64,000 nt of DNA from Methylobacterium aerolatum (GTDB lineage: Bacteria > Pseudomonadota > Alphaproteobacteria > Rhizobiales > Beijerinckiaceae), in assembly GCF_022179085.1 (NCBI RefSeq), contig NZ_BPQE01000011.1:310001-374000 (forward strand), written 5' to 3'. A program made the position numbers and the translations under genes. The notes below the pieces were generated by a model. It did not search any database, was not told the DNA's origin, and saw nothing but the letters and a program-made list of their open reading frames with translations. How positions within the stretch are numbered: the stretch's first letter is position 1; each line of letters starts with the position of its first letter. Positions 42,115-50,952 of the stretch are shown one piece after another.

Positions 42115-42279
42115 ATGCGTGCGATAGTTTCACGGTTTCGCGAAGACGCGGCGGGCGCCACGGCCATCGAGTACGGCATGATTGCCGCGCTGATCGCCGC
42201 CGTCATCATCGGGGCGTTGCAGGTGGTCGGCACTGCCCTCAATGCCAAGTTCTTCTCGATTGCGAGCCAACTGAACTGA
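42115..42279 (+). CDS. Flp-family type IVb pilin
   Basis: A 54-aa prepilin. The class III leader ends at Gly14, with the Flp signature GATAIEYGMIAALIAAVIIG: cleavage is expected between Gly14 and Ala15, Glu19 is at +5 and Tyr20 follows. The hydrophobic helix is about residues 17-40. Flp pilins are built by Tad machinery, which is not encoded in this window, so the assembly genes must be elsewhere. GGGAGAAAG 3-12 nt upstream supports ATG 42115. Tad pili mediate surface attachment. Confidence 0.9.
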   Translation: MRAIVSRFREDAAGATAIEYGMIAALIAAVIIGALQVVGTALNAKFFSIASQLN

Positions 42280-42379
42280 TCTCGCCCGCGCGGCGGGGCA
42301 ACCGGCCGGATTGACGGGGCGGCCCCGATTGCGGACAAGGCCCGCCGCACCGAGACAGGCGGCCCGGCCGCGCCGCCCC

Positions 42380-43753
42380 ATGTTGTTCAATTCGTTCGTC
42401 TTCCTCCTGGCGTTCCTGCCCGCCGCGCTGATCCTGCACGGGGCGGTGGCGCGGGCGGCTCCCGGCTGGCGGTTGCCACTCCTCGTCGCCCTGTCCTTCG
42501 TCTTCTACGGATGGTGGGACCTGCGCTTCGTGCCGCTGCTGGCGGGCTCGATCCTCGTGAACTGGCTCATCGCGCGGGCGTTCACGCGCCGGGCGGTGCG
42601 CTGGCTGGTGCCCGCCGCAATCGTGGCCAACCTCGCCCTCCTCGGCCTGTTCAAGTATCTCGATTTCCTCTTCGGCCTCGTCGGTGAGGTCGGCGGGTTC
42701 GAGGCGCCCCGGCTCGGCCTCGCCCTGCCGCTCGGGATTTCGTTCTTCACCTTTCACCACATCATGTACCTCGCCGACCTCCGGGCCGGCCGGGCGCCGC
42801 CCTTCGGCCTCGTGAGGTACGCGCTCTACATCGCCTTCTTCCCGCAGGTGCTCGCCGGGCCGCTCGTGCGCTGGAGCGAGGTGATGCACCAGTTCGACGC
42901 ACGGCCCGCCGACCGCCCGGATGCGGCCGAGCGGTTCGCCCGCGGGCTGATGCTGCTGGCCCTCGGTCTCGCGAAGAAGGTGTTTCTCGGCGATCCGCTG
43001 GCGGCCTACGTCAACCCGGTCTTCCAGGCGGCGGCGCGGGGCGGGGCGGTCAGCGTGGCCGAGGCGTGGCAGGCGGCGCTCGGCTTCACCTTCCAGATCT
43101 ACTTCGACTTCTCGGGCTATACGGACATGGCGCTCGGCATCGCGCTGATGTTCGGCATCGTCCTGCCGCAGAATTTCGACGCGCCCTATCGGGCGGCCTC
43201 GCTCCGGGACTTCTGGCGGCGCTGGCACATGACCCTGTCGCGGTTCCTGCGCGACTACCTCTACATCCCCCTCGGCGGGAACCGGCACGGCCTTCCCCGG
43301 CAGGTCGGCGCCCTATTCGCGACGATGGCGCTCGGCGGCCTGTGGCACGGGGCAGGGCTGCCCTTCCTCGCCTGGGGGGCGGTGCACGGCCTCGGCCTCG
43401 GCGCCGGGCTCCTCGCCCGGCGGGCGGGCCTCGCGCTGCCGGCTGCCCTCGGCGCGGTATTCACCTTCACCTTCGTCCTCCTGACCTGGGTGCTGTTCCG
43501 GGCACCGAGTCTCGAGGCGGCGCTGTACGTCTACAAGGCGATGCTCGGCTTCGCGCCGTGGGGCGGCGAGGTCAAATGGCGCGCCATCGCCATCGCGGCG
43601 GCGGTCGCGACGATCGGACCCACGGCCTGGACCCTGGTCCACCGCCTGCCGCCGCGCCGCAGCCTCGCCGTCGCGACGGCGGTGCTCTTCGTCGCGGTCC
43701 TCCTCAAGATCGGCGACGACGCCAACCTTGAGTTCATCTACTTCCAGTTCTGA
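42380..43753 (+). CDS. MBOAT-family O-acyltransferase (AlgI-like)
   Basis: A 457-aa polytopic membrane protein of the MBOAT family, close to alginate O-acetyltransferase AlgI. It has YFDFSGYTDMALGIALMFG, the DFWRRWHMTLSRFLRDYLYI stretch and the catalytic-site histidine in LGGLWHGAGLPF. It moves acyl groups from inside the cell to a periplasmic acceptor, usually together with an AlgJ/AlgX-type SGNH protein. No such partner and no polysaccharide operon is adjacent, so the acceptor is unknown. ATG 42380 fits the family start (MLFNSFVFLLAFLP). Confidence 0.9.
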   Translation: MLFNSFVFLLAFLPAALILHGAVARAAPGWRLPLLVALSFVFYGWWDLRFVPLLAGSILVNWLIARAFTRRAVRWLVPAAIVANLALLGLFKYLDFLFGLVGEVGGFEAPRLGLALPLGISFFTFHHIMYLADLRAGRAPPFGLVRYALYIAFFPQVLAGPLVRWSEVMHQFDARPADRPDAAERFARGLMLLALGLAKKVFLGDPLAAYVNPVFQAAARGGAVSVAEAWQAALGFTFQIYFDFSGYTDMALGIALMFGIVLPQNFDAPYRAASLRDFWRRWHMTLSRFLRDYLYIPLGGNRHGLPRQVGALFATMALGGLWHGAGLPFLAWGAVHGLGLGAGLLARRAGLALPAALGAVFTFTFVLLTWVLFRAPSLEAALYVYKAMLGFAPWGGEVKWRAIAIAAAVATIGPTAWTLVHRLPPRRSLAVATAVLFVAVLLKIGDDANLEFIYFQF

Positions 43754-43930
43754 GGCGTGGAATGTCCGAATCCGGATCGGGTTCGAGGCCCTGGACCGTG
43801 GCTCCCGTGCCGCACGCGGCGACATCGGCGCCGGGAGCGGATCACCCGCGTTGTGGCCGTGACGTGCGTCGACTATACGGCACTCAATTCGCGCCGCACA
43901 CCGGCCAGCCTACACGAGTGAGGGCCACGC

Positions 43931-44350
43931 ATGGCGAAGGTGACACTGGAGGACGGCTATGTCCCGTCTGAAAGCGAGCCCTTCATGAATGAACGGCAGC
44001 GCGAATATTTCCGGCGCAAGTTGCTCAATTGGAAAAGCGAGATCCTGCGCGAAGCCCAGGACACGCTGACCGCGCTTCAGAGCGAGAACGAGAACCACCC
44101 CGATCTCGCGGACCGGGCCTCCTCCGAGACCGACCGTTCCATCGAGCTGCGGGCGAGGGACCGGCAGCGCAAGCTCACCGGCAAGATCGACGCCGCGCTC
44201 GCGCGCCTGGAGGACGGGTCCTACGGCTATTGCGAGGAGACCGGCGAGCCGATCTCCCTGAAGCGCCTCGACGCGCGGCCGATCGCCACCCTGTCCCTGG
44301 AAGCCCAGGAGCGGCACGAACGCCGCGAGCGCGTCTACCGCGACGACTGA
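43931..44350 (+). CDS. dksA: DksA/TraR-family RNA polymerase-binding protein
   Basis: A 139-aa transcription factor that acts in the RNA polymerase secondary channel with ppGpp. The coiled-coil tip motif DxxDxA is present as DLADRA (residues 58-63), followed by [18 protein letters not shown]. The zinc-finger region [20 protein letters not shown] keeps only one cysteine, Cys101, of the four in E. coli DksA; this reduced form is common in alphaproteobacteria. The C-terminus is [12 protein letters not shown]. It probably controls rRNA and stress transcription. It stands alone, with 62 nt before the lipoprotein gene. Confidence 0.9.
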   Translation: MAKVTLEDGYVPSESEPFMNERQREYFRRKLLNWKSEILREAQDTLTALQSENENHPDLADRASSETDRSIELRARDRQRKLTGKIDAALARLEDGSYGYCEETGEPISLKRLDARPIATLSLEAQERHERRERVYRDD

Positions 44351-44412
44351 GCGCGCCTCTCCTCCGTGGCCGGCGCCCGGCGCGCCTTTCGACGAGCCCC
44401 CCGGACACCACC

Positions 44413-44811
44413 ATGACACGCCTTCTGGCCGTCGCCATGATCCTCGCGCTCGGTGCCTGCGGCGAAACAAAGCCCGGCCCGGCCGGGCCGCCCGGACCGA
44501 AGGGCGAGCAGGGACCGGCCGGTCCCCAGGGGCCCGCCGGCCTCAACGGCGCGACGGGGCAGCGCGGCCCCGCGGGCGAGCGCGGTCCTTCGGGCGAGCA
44601 GGGCCCGCCCGGCCCCGCTCTCAACACGCAGATCCGCCTCGACGTCGCCTGCCGCAGGGACGAGGAGTTGATCGGCGCCTATTGCCGGGGCATCGCCGTC
44701 CTGCCCTCCGTCAGCCTCACGGACGGCGTGGCGACGGTGGCCTGTATCGACCTGAACGCCAAGCCCGCCAAGGATTCGGTGCCCGTGGCCGTCTGCATGA
44801 GGAAGCCGTGA
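44413..44811 (+). CDS. collagen-like lipoprotein with 16 Gly-X-Y triplets
   Basis: A 132-aa predicted lipoprotein. The signal peptide ends in lipobox LGAC, giving Cys16 as the lipidated residue. Residues 22-69 are 16 uninterrupted Gly-X-Y triplets ([18 protein letters not shown] and so on), a collagen-type triple-helix segment rich in Pro at X and charged residues at Y. A C-terminal domain of about 60 residues follows with three cysteines (Cys79-, Cys93- and Cys112-like positions: [21 protein letters not shown]) and a last one near VCMRKP. A trimeric surface-exposed stalk is expected. The stop overlaps the next gene's GTG by 4 nt. Confidence 0.82.
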   Translation: MTRLLAVAMILALGACGETKPGPAGPPGPKGEQGPAGPQGPAGLNGATGQRGPAGERGPSGEQGPPGPALNTQIRLDVACRRDEELIGAYCRGIAVLPSVSLTDGVATVACIDLNAKPAKDSVPVAVCMRKP

Positions 44812-45284
44812 TCCGCTCTCTCGCCTTCGGCGCCTCGCTCCTCGCCGCCCTCACGGTCCCGGCCGCCGCCGAGCCCTTCGTGCCCTCCGACCGGGCGGCG
44901 GTGGATCTCGTGAGGTCGCACGTCACCGGCGGCTACGTCACCGTGGCATCGACCATCGCCTATGCCGAGAAGGCGAGCCGCGGCGCCTTCGCCTTCGCGG
45001 GCTTCCGGGTCGAGGACCGGCCCGGCGAGCCGTTCAAGCACGTGCGGATCTGCTATCGGCTGGGCATCGATCCGCCGGTCTGCGCCATCGAGTATCTCGT
45101 GGCGTCGAACCCTTCGCAGGTGACCCCCTCCGACCGCTACGACGGCCTGGGCCGCGACCTGGAGCACGGTCCCCGCTCCTTCCTCCGCGCCCTCGCCCGC
45201 GAGGCGAGCCTCCAGCGGCAGCCGGAATTCCTGCGCAAGGTCCAGGTCGCCCTAGATCGCTTCAATCCCTACGATTGGCGCTGA
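44808..45284 (+). CDS. secreted protein coupled to collagen-like lipoprotein, unknown function
   Basis: A 158-aa protein with a Sec signal peptide ([15 protein letters not shown], cut before EPF). The mature part is soluble, about 137 residues, with two cysteines (VRICYRLG and PPVCAIEYL) that could form a disulfide. I do not recognise a family. The start is GTG 44808, overlapping the upstream stop in GTGA, so the two proteins are made together and probably both go to the envelope. It could be a periplasmic partner or quality-control factor for the collagen-like protein. Confidence 0.72.
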   Translation: MIRSLAFGASLLAALTVPAAAEPFVPSDRAAVDLVRSHVTGGYVTVASTIAYAEKASRGAFAFAGFRVEDRPGEPFKHVRICYRLGIDPPVCAIEYLVASNPSQVTPSDRYDGLGRDLEHGPRSFLRALAREASLQRQPEFLRKVQVALDRFNPYDWR

Positions 45285-45413
45285 CGGCCGGCGGCGGCAG
45301 GTCCGCGTCGTCTCCGGCATCTCGTCCCGGAACGGTCGCAGGCGGCTTGAGCCTGCGAGGCGCCGAGAGCCGTGGCCAAAGGGTTAAGCCACGCCCGTCA
45401 ATGAGTCTCACGT

Positions 45414-45507
45414 CGTCTTTGCGAGCGACAGCGAAGCAATCCCGGGACGCGCACCGTTCGGAGGCGTCCCGCTGCCCTGGATTGCTTCGCTGTCGCTCGC
45501 AAAGACG
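45414..45507. repeat. palindromic intergenic repeat, copy B (perfect 27-bp arms)
   Basis: Left arm 45414-45440 (begins CGTCTTTGCGAGCGACAGCG) is the exact reverse complement of right arm 45481-45507; 40 bp lie between, ending GCTGCCCTGG. It sits between two convergent 3' ends, the secreted protein (45284) and the DadA-like gene (45554). This is the best-preserved copy of the family also at 3306 and 56360. Confidence 0.88.
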
Positions 45508-45553
45508 GTGCTGCGTGAGCCGACGGGATCGGCTCCGGCGCCTGGCCCCCGAC

Positions 45554-46825
45554 TTAGGCCAGACGAGGCCATTGCAGCAGCCGGTCGGCGGAAAAGGGGT
45601 TGATCGGCACGGAGGGCGGGCGCCCCGTGGCGAGGTCGGCGACGATTTCCCCGGTGATCGGCCCCGTCGAGAGGCCGATATGGCCGTGGCCGAAGGCGAA
45701 GATCAGGCCGTCGTGCTTCGGCGCCCAGCCGATCACCGGCATCCCGTCCGGCGTCGCCGGGCGGGAGCCGAGCCAGGGCTCGTTGTCGAGGGGGCCGCCG
45801 AGGGCGAGTGTTCCCGCCGCCTCGCGGCTTGCCGCCGCGATCTGCGAGAAGTCCGGTGGTGCCTGGCGGGCGCTCAGTTCCACCCCCGACAGGACCCGGA
45901 TGCCGCTCTCGCCCATCGGTGCCAGGATCGAGGCGGCGCCGGTGTCGAGGATCGGCCGGGTGAGGGGCGGCGATTCGGGACGCAGGGCGAAGTGCCGATG
46001 GTAGCCGCGCTCCGCGGCCACGGCGAAGCGGTAGCCCAGGGGCTTCGTCAAGGCGCCCGTGGCCGCGCCGGCGGCCAGCACCACCCTCTTCGCCCGGAAC
46101 GTGCCGTCGTCCAGCACGACGCTCCACCCGTCGCCGTCGGGAAAGAGCCGGTTGACGCTGGCGCGCACCCGCTGTCCGCCCATGCGCGCGTAGAGGGCCT
46201 CGCAGGCCTCGACGAGACGGCCGGGCTCCCGGACCGATCCCGTCTCGGGCAGGAGCATGGCCCGCGCGTATGGGCGGACGAGGGCCGGCTCGTGCTCACG
46301 CAGGGTGTGCCCGTCGAGGATATCGAAGGCCACGCCGTGCTCGCGCAGGATCTCCCGCTCAAGGGCGGCACCCCGGAACGCCTCCTCCGTCCGGTAGGCC
46401 TTGATCCAGCCGTTGCGCACGAGGCGATGGCTCGTCCCCGTCTTGGCCGCGAGCCGTTCGTGGGCGGGATAGGCGGCGCTGGTCAGGGGGATCAGCGCGC
46501 TCGCCGAGTCGCGCCACCGCGATTCGCGGGCATTGGCGAGGAAATGCGCGAGGTAGGGGGCGATCCGGGGCAGGTGGCGATAATCGAGGCGCAGCGCCCT
46601 GTCCGCGTTGCGCAGGTAGGCGGGGAGCTTGCTCCAGAGGGCGGGGCTGGCCATGGGCAGGATCGAACCGCGGCTGATCACTCCGGCATTGCCGTAGGAG
46701 GTGCGGGCACGCGCCTCGCCGGGATCGCACAGCACCACGTCGAGACCGCGCTCCCGCAGTGCGATAGCGGAGGCGATCCCGACCATGCCGCCCCCCACAA
46801 CCGCGATTTCCGCCATCCCCGTCAT
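45554..46825 (-). CDS. DadA-like FAD-dependent amino acid dehydrogenase
   Basis: A 423-aa flavoenzyme of the DAO/DadA family. The FAD dinucleotide motif IAVVGGGMVGIASAIALRER is at the N-terminus. RTSYGNAGVISRGSILPMAS matches the D-amino acid dehydrogenase pattern. The C-terminus has RPATPDGMPVIGWAPKHDGL and FAFGHGHIGLSTGPITG, the FAD-closing region. Members oxidatively deaminate D-amino acids (or related imino acids) and pass electrons to quinones. No alr racemase is adjacent, so substrate assignment is by family. It is convergent with the upstream secreted-protein gene and has a palindromic repeat between. Confidence 0.86.
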   Translation of the reverse strand: MTGMAEIAVVGGGMVGIASAIALRERGLDVVLCDPGEARARTSYGNAGVISRGSILPMASPALWSKLPAYLRNADRALRLDYRHLPRIAPYLAHFLANARESRWRDSASALIPLTSAAYPAHERLAAKTGTSHRLVRNGWIKAYRTEEAFRGAALEREILREHGVAFDILDGHTLREHEPALVRPYARAMLLPETGSVREPGRLVEACEALYARMGGQRVRASVNRLFPDGDGWSVVLDDGTFRAKRVVLAAGAATGALTKPLGYRFAVAAERGYHRHFALRPESPPLTRPILDTGAASILAPMGESGIRVLSGVELSARQAPPDFSQIAAASREAAGTLALGGPLDNEPWLGSRPATPDGMPVIGWAPKHDGLIFAFGHGHIGLSTGPITGEIVADLATGRPPSVPINPFSADRLLQWPRLA

Positions 46826-47003
46826 GCCAACCCGCTGCTCACAGTCCTCGCAAGCCTTTTGTCGGATTCACGCGACACGGGGTAGGGCTACGAACGGGGG
46901 TACGGCGCTTTTCTATTGCACTGCACGCACGAACTGGTGAGTCGCCCCTCTGAATTCCACCGCAACGGCGCACATTCGCGCCGGTTTGCGCTAGAGACGC
47001 GCC

Positions 47004-48344
47004 ATGACCCTCGTCCGCTTCGCTCCCTCGCCGACCGGCTACCTGCACATCGGCAATGCCCGCCCGGCCCTGCTCAACGCGCTCTACGCTCGACGCCACG
47101 GCGGACGCTTCCTGTTGCGCCTCGACGATACGGATGCCGCCCGGTCCACCGAGGAGTTCGCCCGGGCGATCGCTGAGGATCTGGCGTGGCTGGGTATCGC
47201 GCCGGACCTGTTCGCCCGGCAGAGCGACAGGAAGGCGGAGCACGATGCCGCCGCCGCCCAGCTGAAGGCCGCCGGCCGCCTCTACCCCTGCTACGAGACG
47301 CCGGAGGAGCTCGATCGGCGGCGCAAGCGCCAGCTCGGGCGCGGCCAGCCGCCGATCTACGACCGCGCCGCGCTCAGGCTCTCACCGGAGGAGCGCGCCA
47401 CCCTGGAAGCGGAGGGCCGCCGTCCGCATTGGCGATTCCTGCTCGATGCGCGCACCGTCTCCTGGGAGGACCTCGTGCGCGGCCCGGCGCATGTCGATTG
47501 CGCCTCGCTGTCCGATCCGGTCCTGATCCGCGCGGACGGGACCTACCTCTACACCCTGCCGTCCGTGGTGGACGACAAGGACTTCGGCGTCACTCACATC
47601 ATCCGCGGCGAGGATCACGTCACCAATACCGGCGTGCAGGTGCAGATCTTCGAGGCCCTTGGAGCGGCAGTGCCGATCTTCGGGCACCACAACCTGTTGA
47701 CCACGGCGGACGGGGAGGGACTGTCGAAGCGCCTCGGGCACCTGTCCCTGCGCGGGCTGCGGGACGCGGGGTTCGAGCCCGGCGCCGTGCGCTCGCTGGC
47801 CGTCCTCACCGGCTCGGCCGAGGCGGTCAGGGCGGTGGACGGGCTCGACGAGTTGGCGTCCCTCGTCGATCTCTCCGAGATTTCCCGGGCTCCCGCCCGG
47901 TTCGACGAGGCCGAACTCGACGGGCTGAACGCCCGCCTCGTCCACGCCATGCCCTATGCCGAGGCGGCCGGGCGGTTGCGGGCCCTCGGCGTGCCGGACG
48001 CGCAGGCCGAAGCCTTCTGGCTCGCCGTGCGCGCGAACCTGACCCGCGTGGCCCAGGCCGGCGAGTGGTGGAAGGTCGTGTCGGGGCCGGTCACACCCCG
48101 GATCGAGGACGAGGCCTTCACCGCGGCCGCCCGCGCCAGCCTGCCGCCGGAGCCCTTCGACGGACAGACATGGAAGACGTGGACCGGCGAGATCAAGGCG
48201 GCGACGGGCGCCAAGGGCAAGGCCCTGTTTATGCCCCTGCGCCTCGCCCTCACCGGGCTGGAGCACGGGCCGGACCTCGCCGGGCTGCTCCCGCTGATCG
48301 GCCGCGAGAAGGCGCTGGCGCGTTTGTCGGGGCTCGAGGCGTAG
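47004..48344 (+). CDS. gltX: glutamate--tRNA ligase
   Basis: Class I synthetase charging glutamate onto tRNA, 446 aa. The N-terminal signature is [20 protein letters not shown], with HIGN (residues 15-18) in place of HIGH, common in GluRS. The middle has [20 protein letters not shown] and GEDHVTNT, and the KMSKS region reads [12 protein letters not shown]. Many alphaproteobacteria carry two GluRS genes; this shorter form (about 450 aa) is one of them. Whether it also mischarges tRNA-Gln cannot be read from sequence. A likely terminator lies at 48418-48442. Confidence 0.92.
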   Translation: MTLVRFAPSPTGYLHIGNARPALLNALYARRHGGRFLLRLDDTDAARSTEEFARAIAEDLAWLGIAPDLFARQSDRKAEHDAAAAQLKAAGRLYPCYETPEELDRRRKRQLGRGQPPIYDRAALRLSPEERATLEAEGRRPHWRFLLDARTVSWEDLVRGPAHVDCASLSDPVLIRADGTYLYTLPSVVDDKDFGVTHIIRGEDHVTNTGVQVQIFEALGAAVPIFGHHNLLTTADGEGLSKRLGHLSLRGLRDAGFEPGAVRSLAVLTGSAEAVRAVDGLDELASLVDLSEISRAPARFDEAELDGLNARLVHAMPYAEAAGRLRALGVPDAQAEAFWLAVRANLTRVAQAGEWWKVVSGPVTPRIEDEAFTAAARASLPPEPFDGQTWKTWTGEIKAATGAKGKALFMPLRLALTGLEHGPDLAGLLPLIGREKALARLSGLEA

Positions 48345-48417
48345 AGCGGTCGCGATTCGACCGGATTGACCACGCGGGATCGTCTCCGCCGGCGACGGCG
48401 ACGACGCGATGCAATCT

Positions 48418-48442
48418 GAGGGCAAGAGCCCTCTTCCCTTTT
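48418..48442 (+). terminator. probable intrinsic terminator of gltX
   Basis: GAGGGC-AAGA-GCCCTC (48418-48433) forms a 6-bp stem with a tetraloop, followed by TTCCCTTTT. It is 74 nt after the gltX stop. The stem is short, so the call is moderate. Confidence 0.5.
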
Positions 48443-48512
48443 ACTGTCTTCGGAACGATCGTACCGTGCGGTCACGCCATTTGGCCTCTCGATGCCTGTC
48501 TAAATTGAAATT

Positions 48513-48527
48513 TTAATAGGTCGTTAA
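48513..48527 (+). promoter_or_regulatory. perfect CtrA box
   Basis: TTAA-TAGGTCG-TTAA followed by CC (48513-48529), a full match to the CtrA consensus TTAA-N7-TTAAC. It is in an unusually AT-rich patch (48500-48545), 48 bp before the ATG at 48575. CtrA is the master cell-cycle and motility regulator of alphaproteobacteria. Confidence 0.65.
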
Positions 48528-48574
48528 CCATCGAACATTGATGATCGTTGCCTTGGAGGCTGGATCGAACGGCA

Positions 48575-48862
48575 ATGATGCATCTGTCGCCGGAGGACGA
48601 GGGCGCCGTCGAGCGTCTGACGCTGCACTTGCTGCAGGATGCCTATATCGATCTGGCGGAGGTGTTGAGGGCGGTGGAGCCGGAGGCCGCCGACCTGCTT
48701 CTTCCGACGATCGAGCAGCGGTTCGCCGACGTGCTCGCCGGATTGTGCCGCCACCGGTCGGAGGGCGAGTCCAGCCGCGCCATCGCCCTCGCCGTCGGTG
48801 AACGCCTGTGGGACATCGTGGGACGGGCCCATGGTCTGCGCCGCGATGCCGAGGCGGCCTGA
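48575..48862 (+). CDS. small protein of unknown function, likely CtrA-controlled
   Basis: A 95-aa soluble, acidic, helical protein: MMHLSPEDEGAVERLTLHLL, then a long central helix (VLRAVEPEAADLLLPTIEQR) and a basic C-terminal helix (ERLWDIVGRAHGLRRDAEA). No family is recognised; there is no signal peptide and no membrane segment. ATG 48575 is chosen, with in-frame TTG 48548 as an alternative. GGAGG at 48555-48559 lies 15 nt before the ATG, rather far for a ribosome binding site. A perfect CtrA box 48 bp upstream suggests cell-cycle or motility-linked expression. Confidence 0.68.
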   Translation: MMHLSPEDEGAVERLTLHLLQDAYIDLAEVLRAVEPEAADLLLPTIEQRFADVLAGLCRHRSEGESSRAIALAVGERLWDIVGRAHGLRRDAEAA

Positions 48863-49149
48863 TTCCGAGCTGAGCGGCGAGCCCCGCGATCCGGCAAGGG
48901 CCCCGTAGCGCGCTTCGGCGCAGGATTCCGGCGACGGTACCGGGCGGCCGATCCCACCCGCTCGGTGACAGGCAGGCCCGCCCTTGCTATGCGGCGGGGA
49001 CGGTTGCGCACGCCGGGCCTCCCGGGCCGCTCATGCCATGACGTTCCGGCGGATGGCACGGCCGGGCGGTCTTCCTCCCCGTGTTGCCCCGCATGACCAG
49101 TCCCGACGCACGCGGCGCGGCGGGCCAAGCCTCTTTGAGACCGACCGGA

Positions 49150-50901
49150 ATGAACATCTTCGCCCAGTTCGAGGCCCGTGTGCGCGAGGCCCTGGAGGTC
49201 CTGACCCGGGACGGCACGCTGCCCGCCGGGCTGGATTTCGGCCGCGTCGTCGTGGAGCCGCCCCGCGACCCCTCGCACGGCGACCTCGCCACCAACGCCG
49301 CCCTGGTCCTGGCCAAGGAGGCCAAGACCAACCCGAAGGCTTTGGGCGAGACGCTCGCGGAGCAACTGCGTGCCGACCCGCGCGTGGCGGAGGTCTCCCT
49401 GGCCGGGCCCGGCTTCATCAACCTGCGTTTGCAGCCGGGCGTCTACCACGAGGTCGTCCGGGCCGCCCTCTCGGATCCCGAGGGCTTCGGGCGGGCCGCG
49501 CTGCCGGGCGGGCCGGTCAACGTCGAGTACGTCTCGGCAAACCCGACCGGGCCGATGCATGTCGGGCACGGCCGTGGCGCTGTGTTCGGTGATGCCCTGG
49601 CGAGTCTGCTCGAAGCCGCCGGCCGCCAGGTGACGCGCGAATATTACATCAACGACGCGGGCGCGCAGGTGGACGTGCTGGCCCGCTCGGCGTTCCAGCG
49701 CTACCGGGAGGCGCTGGGCGAGCCCTTCGCCATCGGCGAGGGCCTGTATCCGGGCGACTACCTGAAGCCCGTCGGCGCGGCGCTCGCGCAATCGCATGGG
49801 CGGACGCTCCTCGACCGCCCGGAGGCCGAATGGCTGCCGGTGGTGCGGGACGTATCCGTCGCCATGATGATGGACACGATCCGGGGCGACCTCGCCGCCA
49901 TCGGCATCCAGCACGACGTCTTCTTCTCCGAGCGCCAGCTGCATGACAGCGGCGCCGTGGGCGCGCTGCTGGCCGACCTGCGCACGCGCGGCCTCGTCTA
50001 CGAGGGGCGCCTGCCCCCGCCGAAGGGACAGTTGCCGGAGGATTGGGAGGACCGGGAACAAACCCTGTTCCGCACCAAGGATTTCGGTGACGACACCGAC
50101 CGCCCGCTGCTGAAGTCGGACGGCAGCTTCACCTACTTCGCAGCCGACATCGCCTACCACCGCGACAAGGTGCTCCGGGGCGCGGAGGAGATCATCGACG
50201 TGCTCGGTGCCGACCACGGCGGCTACGTGAAGCGGATGCAGGCGGCGGTGAAGGCCGTGAGCGACGGCAGGGCCGTCCTCGACGTGAAATTGTGCCAGTT
50301 GGTGCGGCTCCTGCGCGCCGGCGAGCCGGTGAAGATGAGCAAGCGCGCCGGCGAGTTCGTGACGCTCCGGGACGTGATCGACGAGGTCGGTCGCGATGCG
50401 ATCCGCTTCATGATGCTGTTCCGCAAAAACGACGCGACCCTCGATTTCGACCTCGCCAAGGTTGTCGAGCAATCGAAGGACAACCCGGTCTTCTACGTGC
50501 AGTACGCCCACGCCCGCGCCCGGTCGGTGCAGCGTCAGGCGCGGGAGGCCTTCCCGGGGGCCGACCTGTCGCCGCGGGCCGTGGCCGCCGAGGCGGATCT
50601 CGCCCTCCTGACCGATTCGGGCGAGGCCGAGATGATGCGTCTGCTCGCGCAGTACCCGAGGATTATCGAATCGGCGGCGATGGCGCACGAACCCCACCGA
50701 GTCGCCTTCCATCTCTATGAATCCGCCTCGGCGCTACATAGTTTCTGGAATAAGGGCAAAGACTTGCCGCAATTACGGTTTGTTAATCCAACCGATCGAA
50801 TGTCCACGTGGGCGAGGTTGGCCCTCCTCGAGGCCGTTCGATCCATGTTGGCCGACGGCCTCCGCCTTTTGGGTGTGAGCGCTCCGGACGAGATGCGCTA
50901 G
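49150..50901 (+). CDS. argS: arginine--tRNA ligase
   Basis: Class I synthetase of 583 aa. The Add-1 N-terminal domain ([20 protein letters not shown]) is present, with the catalytic motif [15 protein letters not shown] (HVGH at about residue 137), [17 protein letters not shown], and [20 protein letters not shown] carrying KMSKR. The C-terminal anticodon-binding domain begins near [19 protein letters not shown] 49150 is preferred, giving [15 protein letters not shown]; the frame is open back to 49081 without homology. It heads a set that in other alphaproteobacteria runs argS-SPOR-nagZ-scpA-scpB-tatABC. Confidence 0.95.
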   Translation: MNIFAQFEARVREALEVLTRDGTLPAGLDFGRVVVEPPRDPSHGDLATNAALVLAKEAKTNPKALGETLAEQLRADPRVAEVSLAGPGFINLRLQPGVYHEVVRAALSDPEGFGRAALPGGPVNVEYVSANPTGPMHVGHGRGAVFGDALASLLEAAGRQVTREYYINDAGAQVDVLARSAFQRYREALGEPFAIGEGLYPGDYLKPVGAALAQSHGRTLLDRPEAEWLPVVRDVSVAMMMDTIRGDLAAIGIQHDVFFSERQLHDSGAVGALLADLRTRGLVYEGRLPPPKGQLPEDWEDREQTLFRTKDFGDDTDRPLLKSDGSFTYFAADIAYHRDKVLRGAEEIIDVLGADHGGYVKRMQAAVKAVSDGRAVLDVKLCQLVRLLRAGEPVKMSKRAGEFVTLRDVIDEVGRDAIRFMMLFRKNDATLDFDLAKVVEQSKDNPVFYVQYAHARARSVQRQAREAFPGADLSPRAVAAEADLALLTDSGEAEMMRLLAQYPRIIESAAMAHEPHRVAFHLYESASALHSFWNKGKDLPQLRFVNPTDRMSTWARLALLEAVRSMLADGLRLLGVSAPDEMR

Positions 50902-50952
50902 CCCGGATCGCGACGGCGAGGGGTCGGTCCGCCAATGGTTGAGGAAGCTGCC

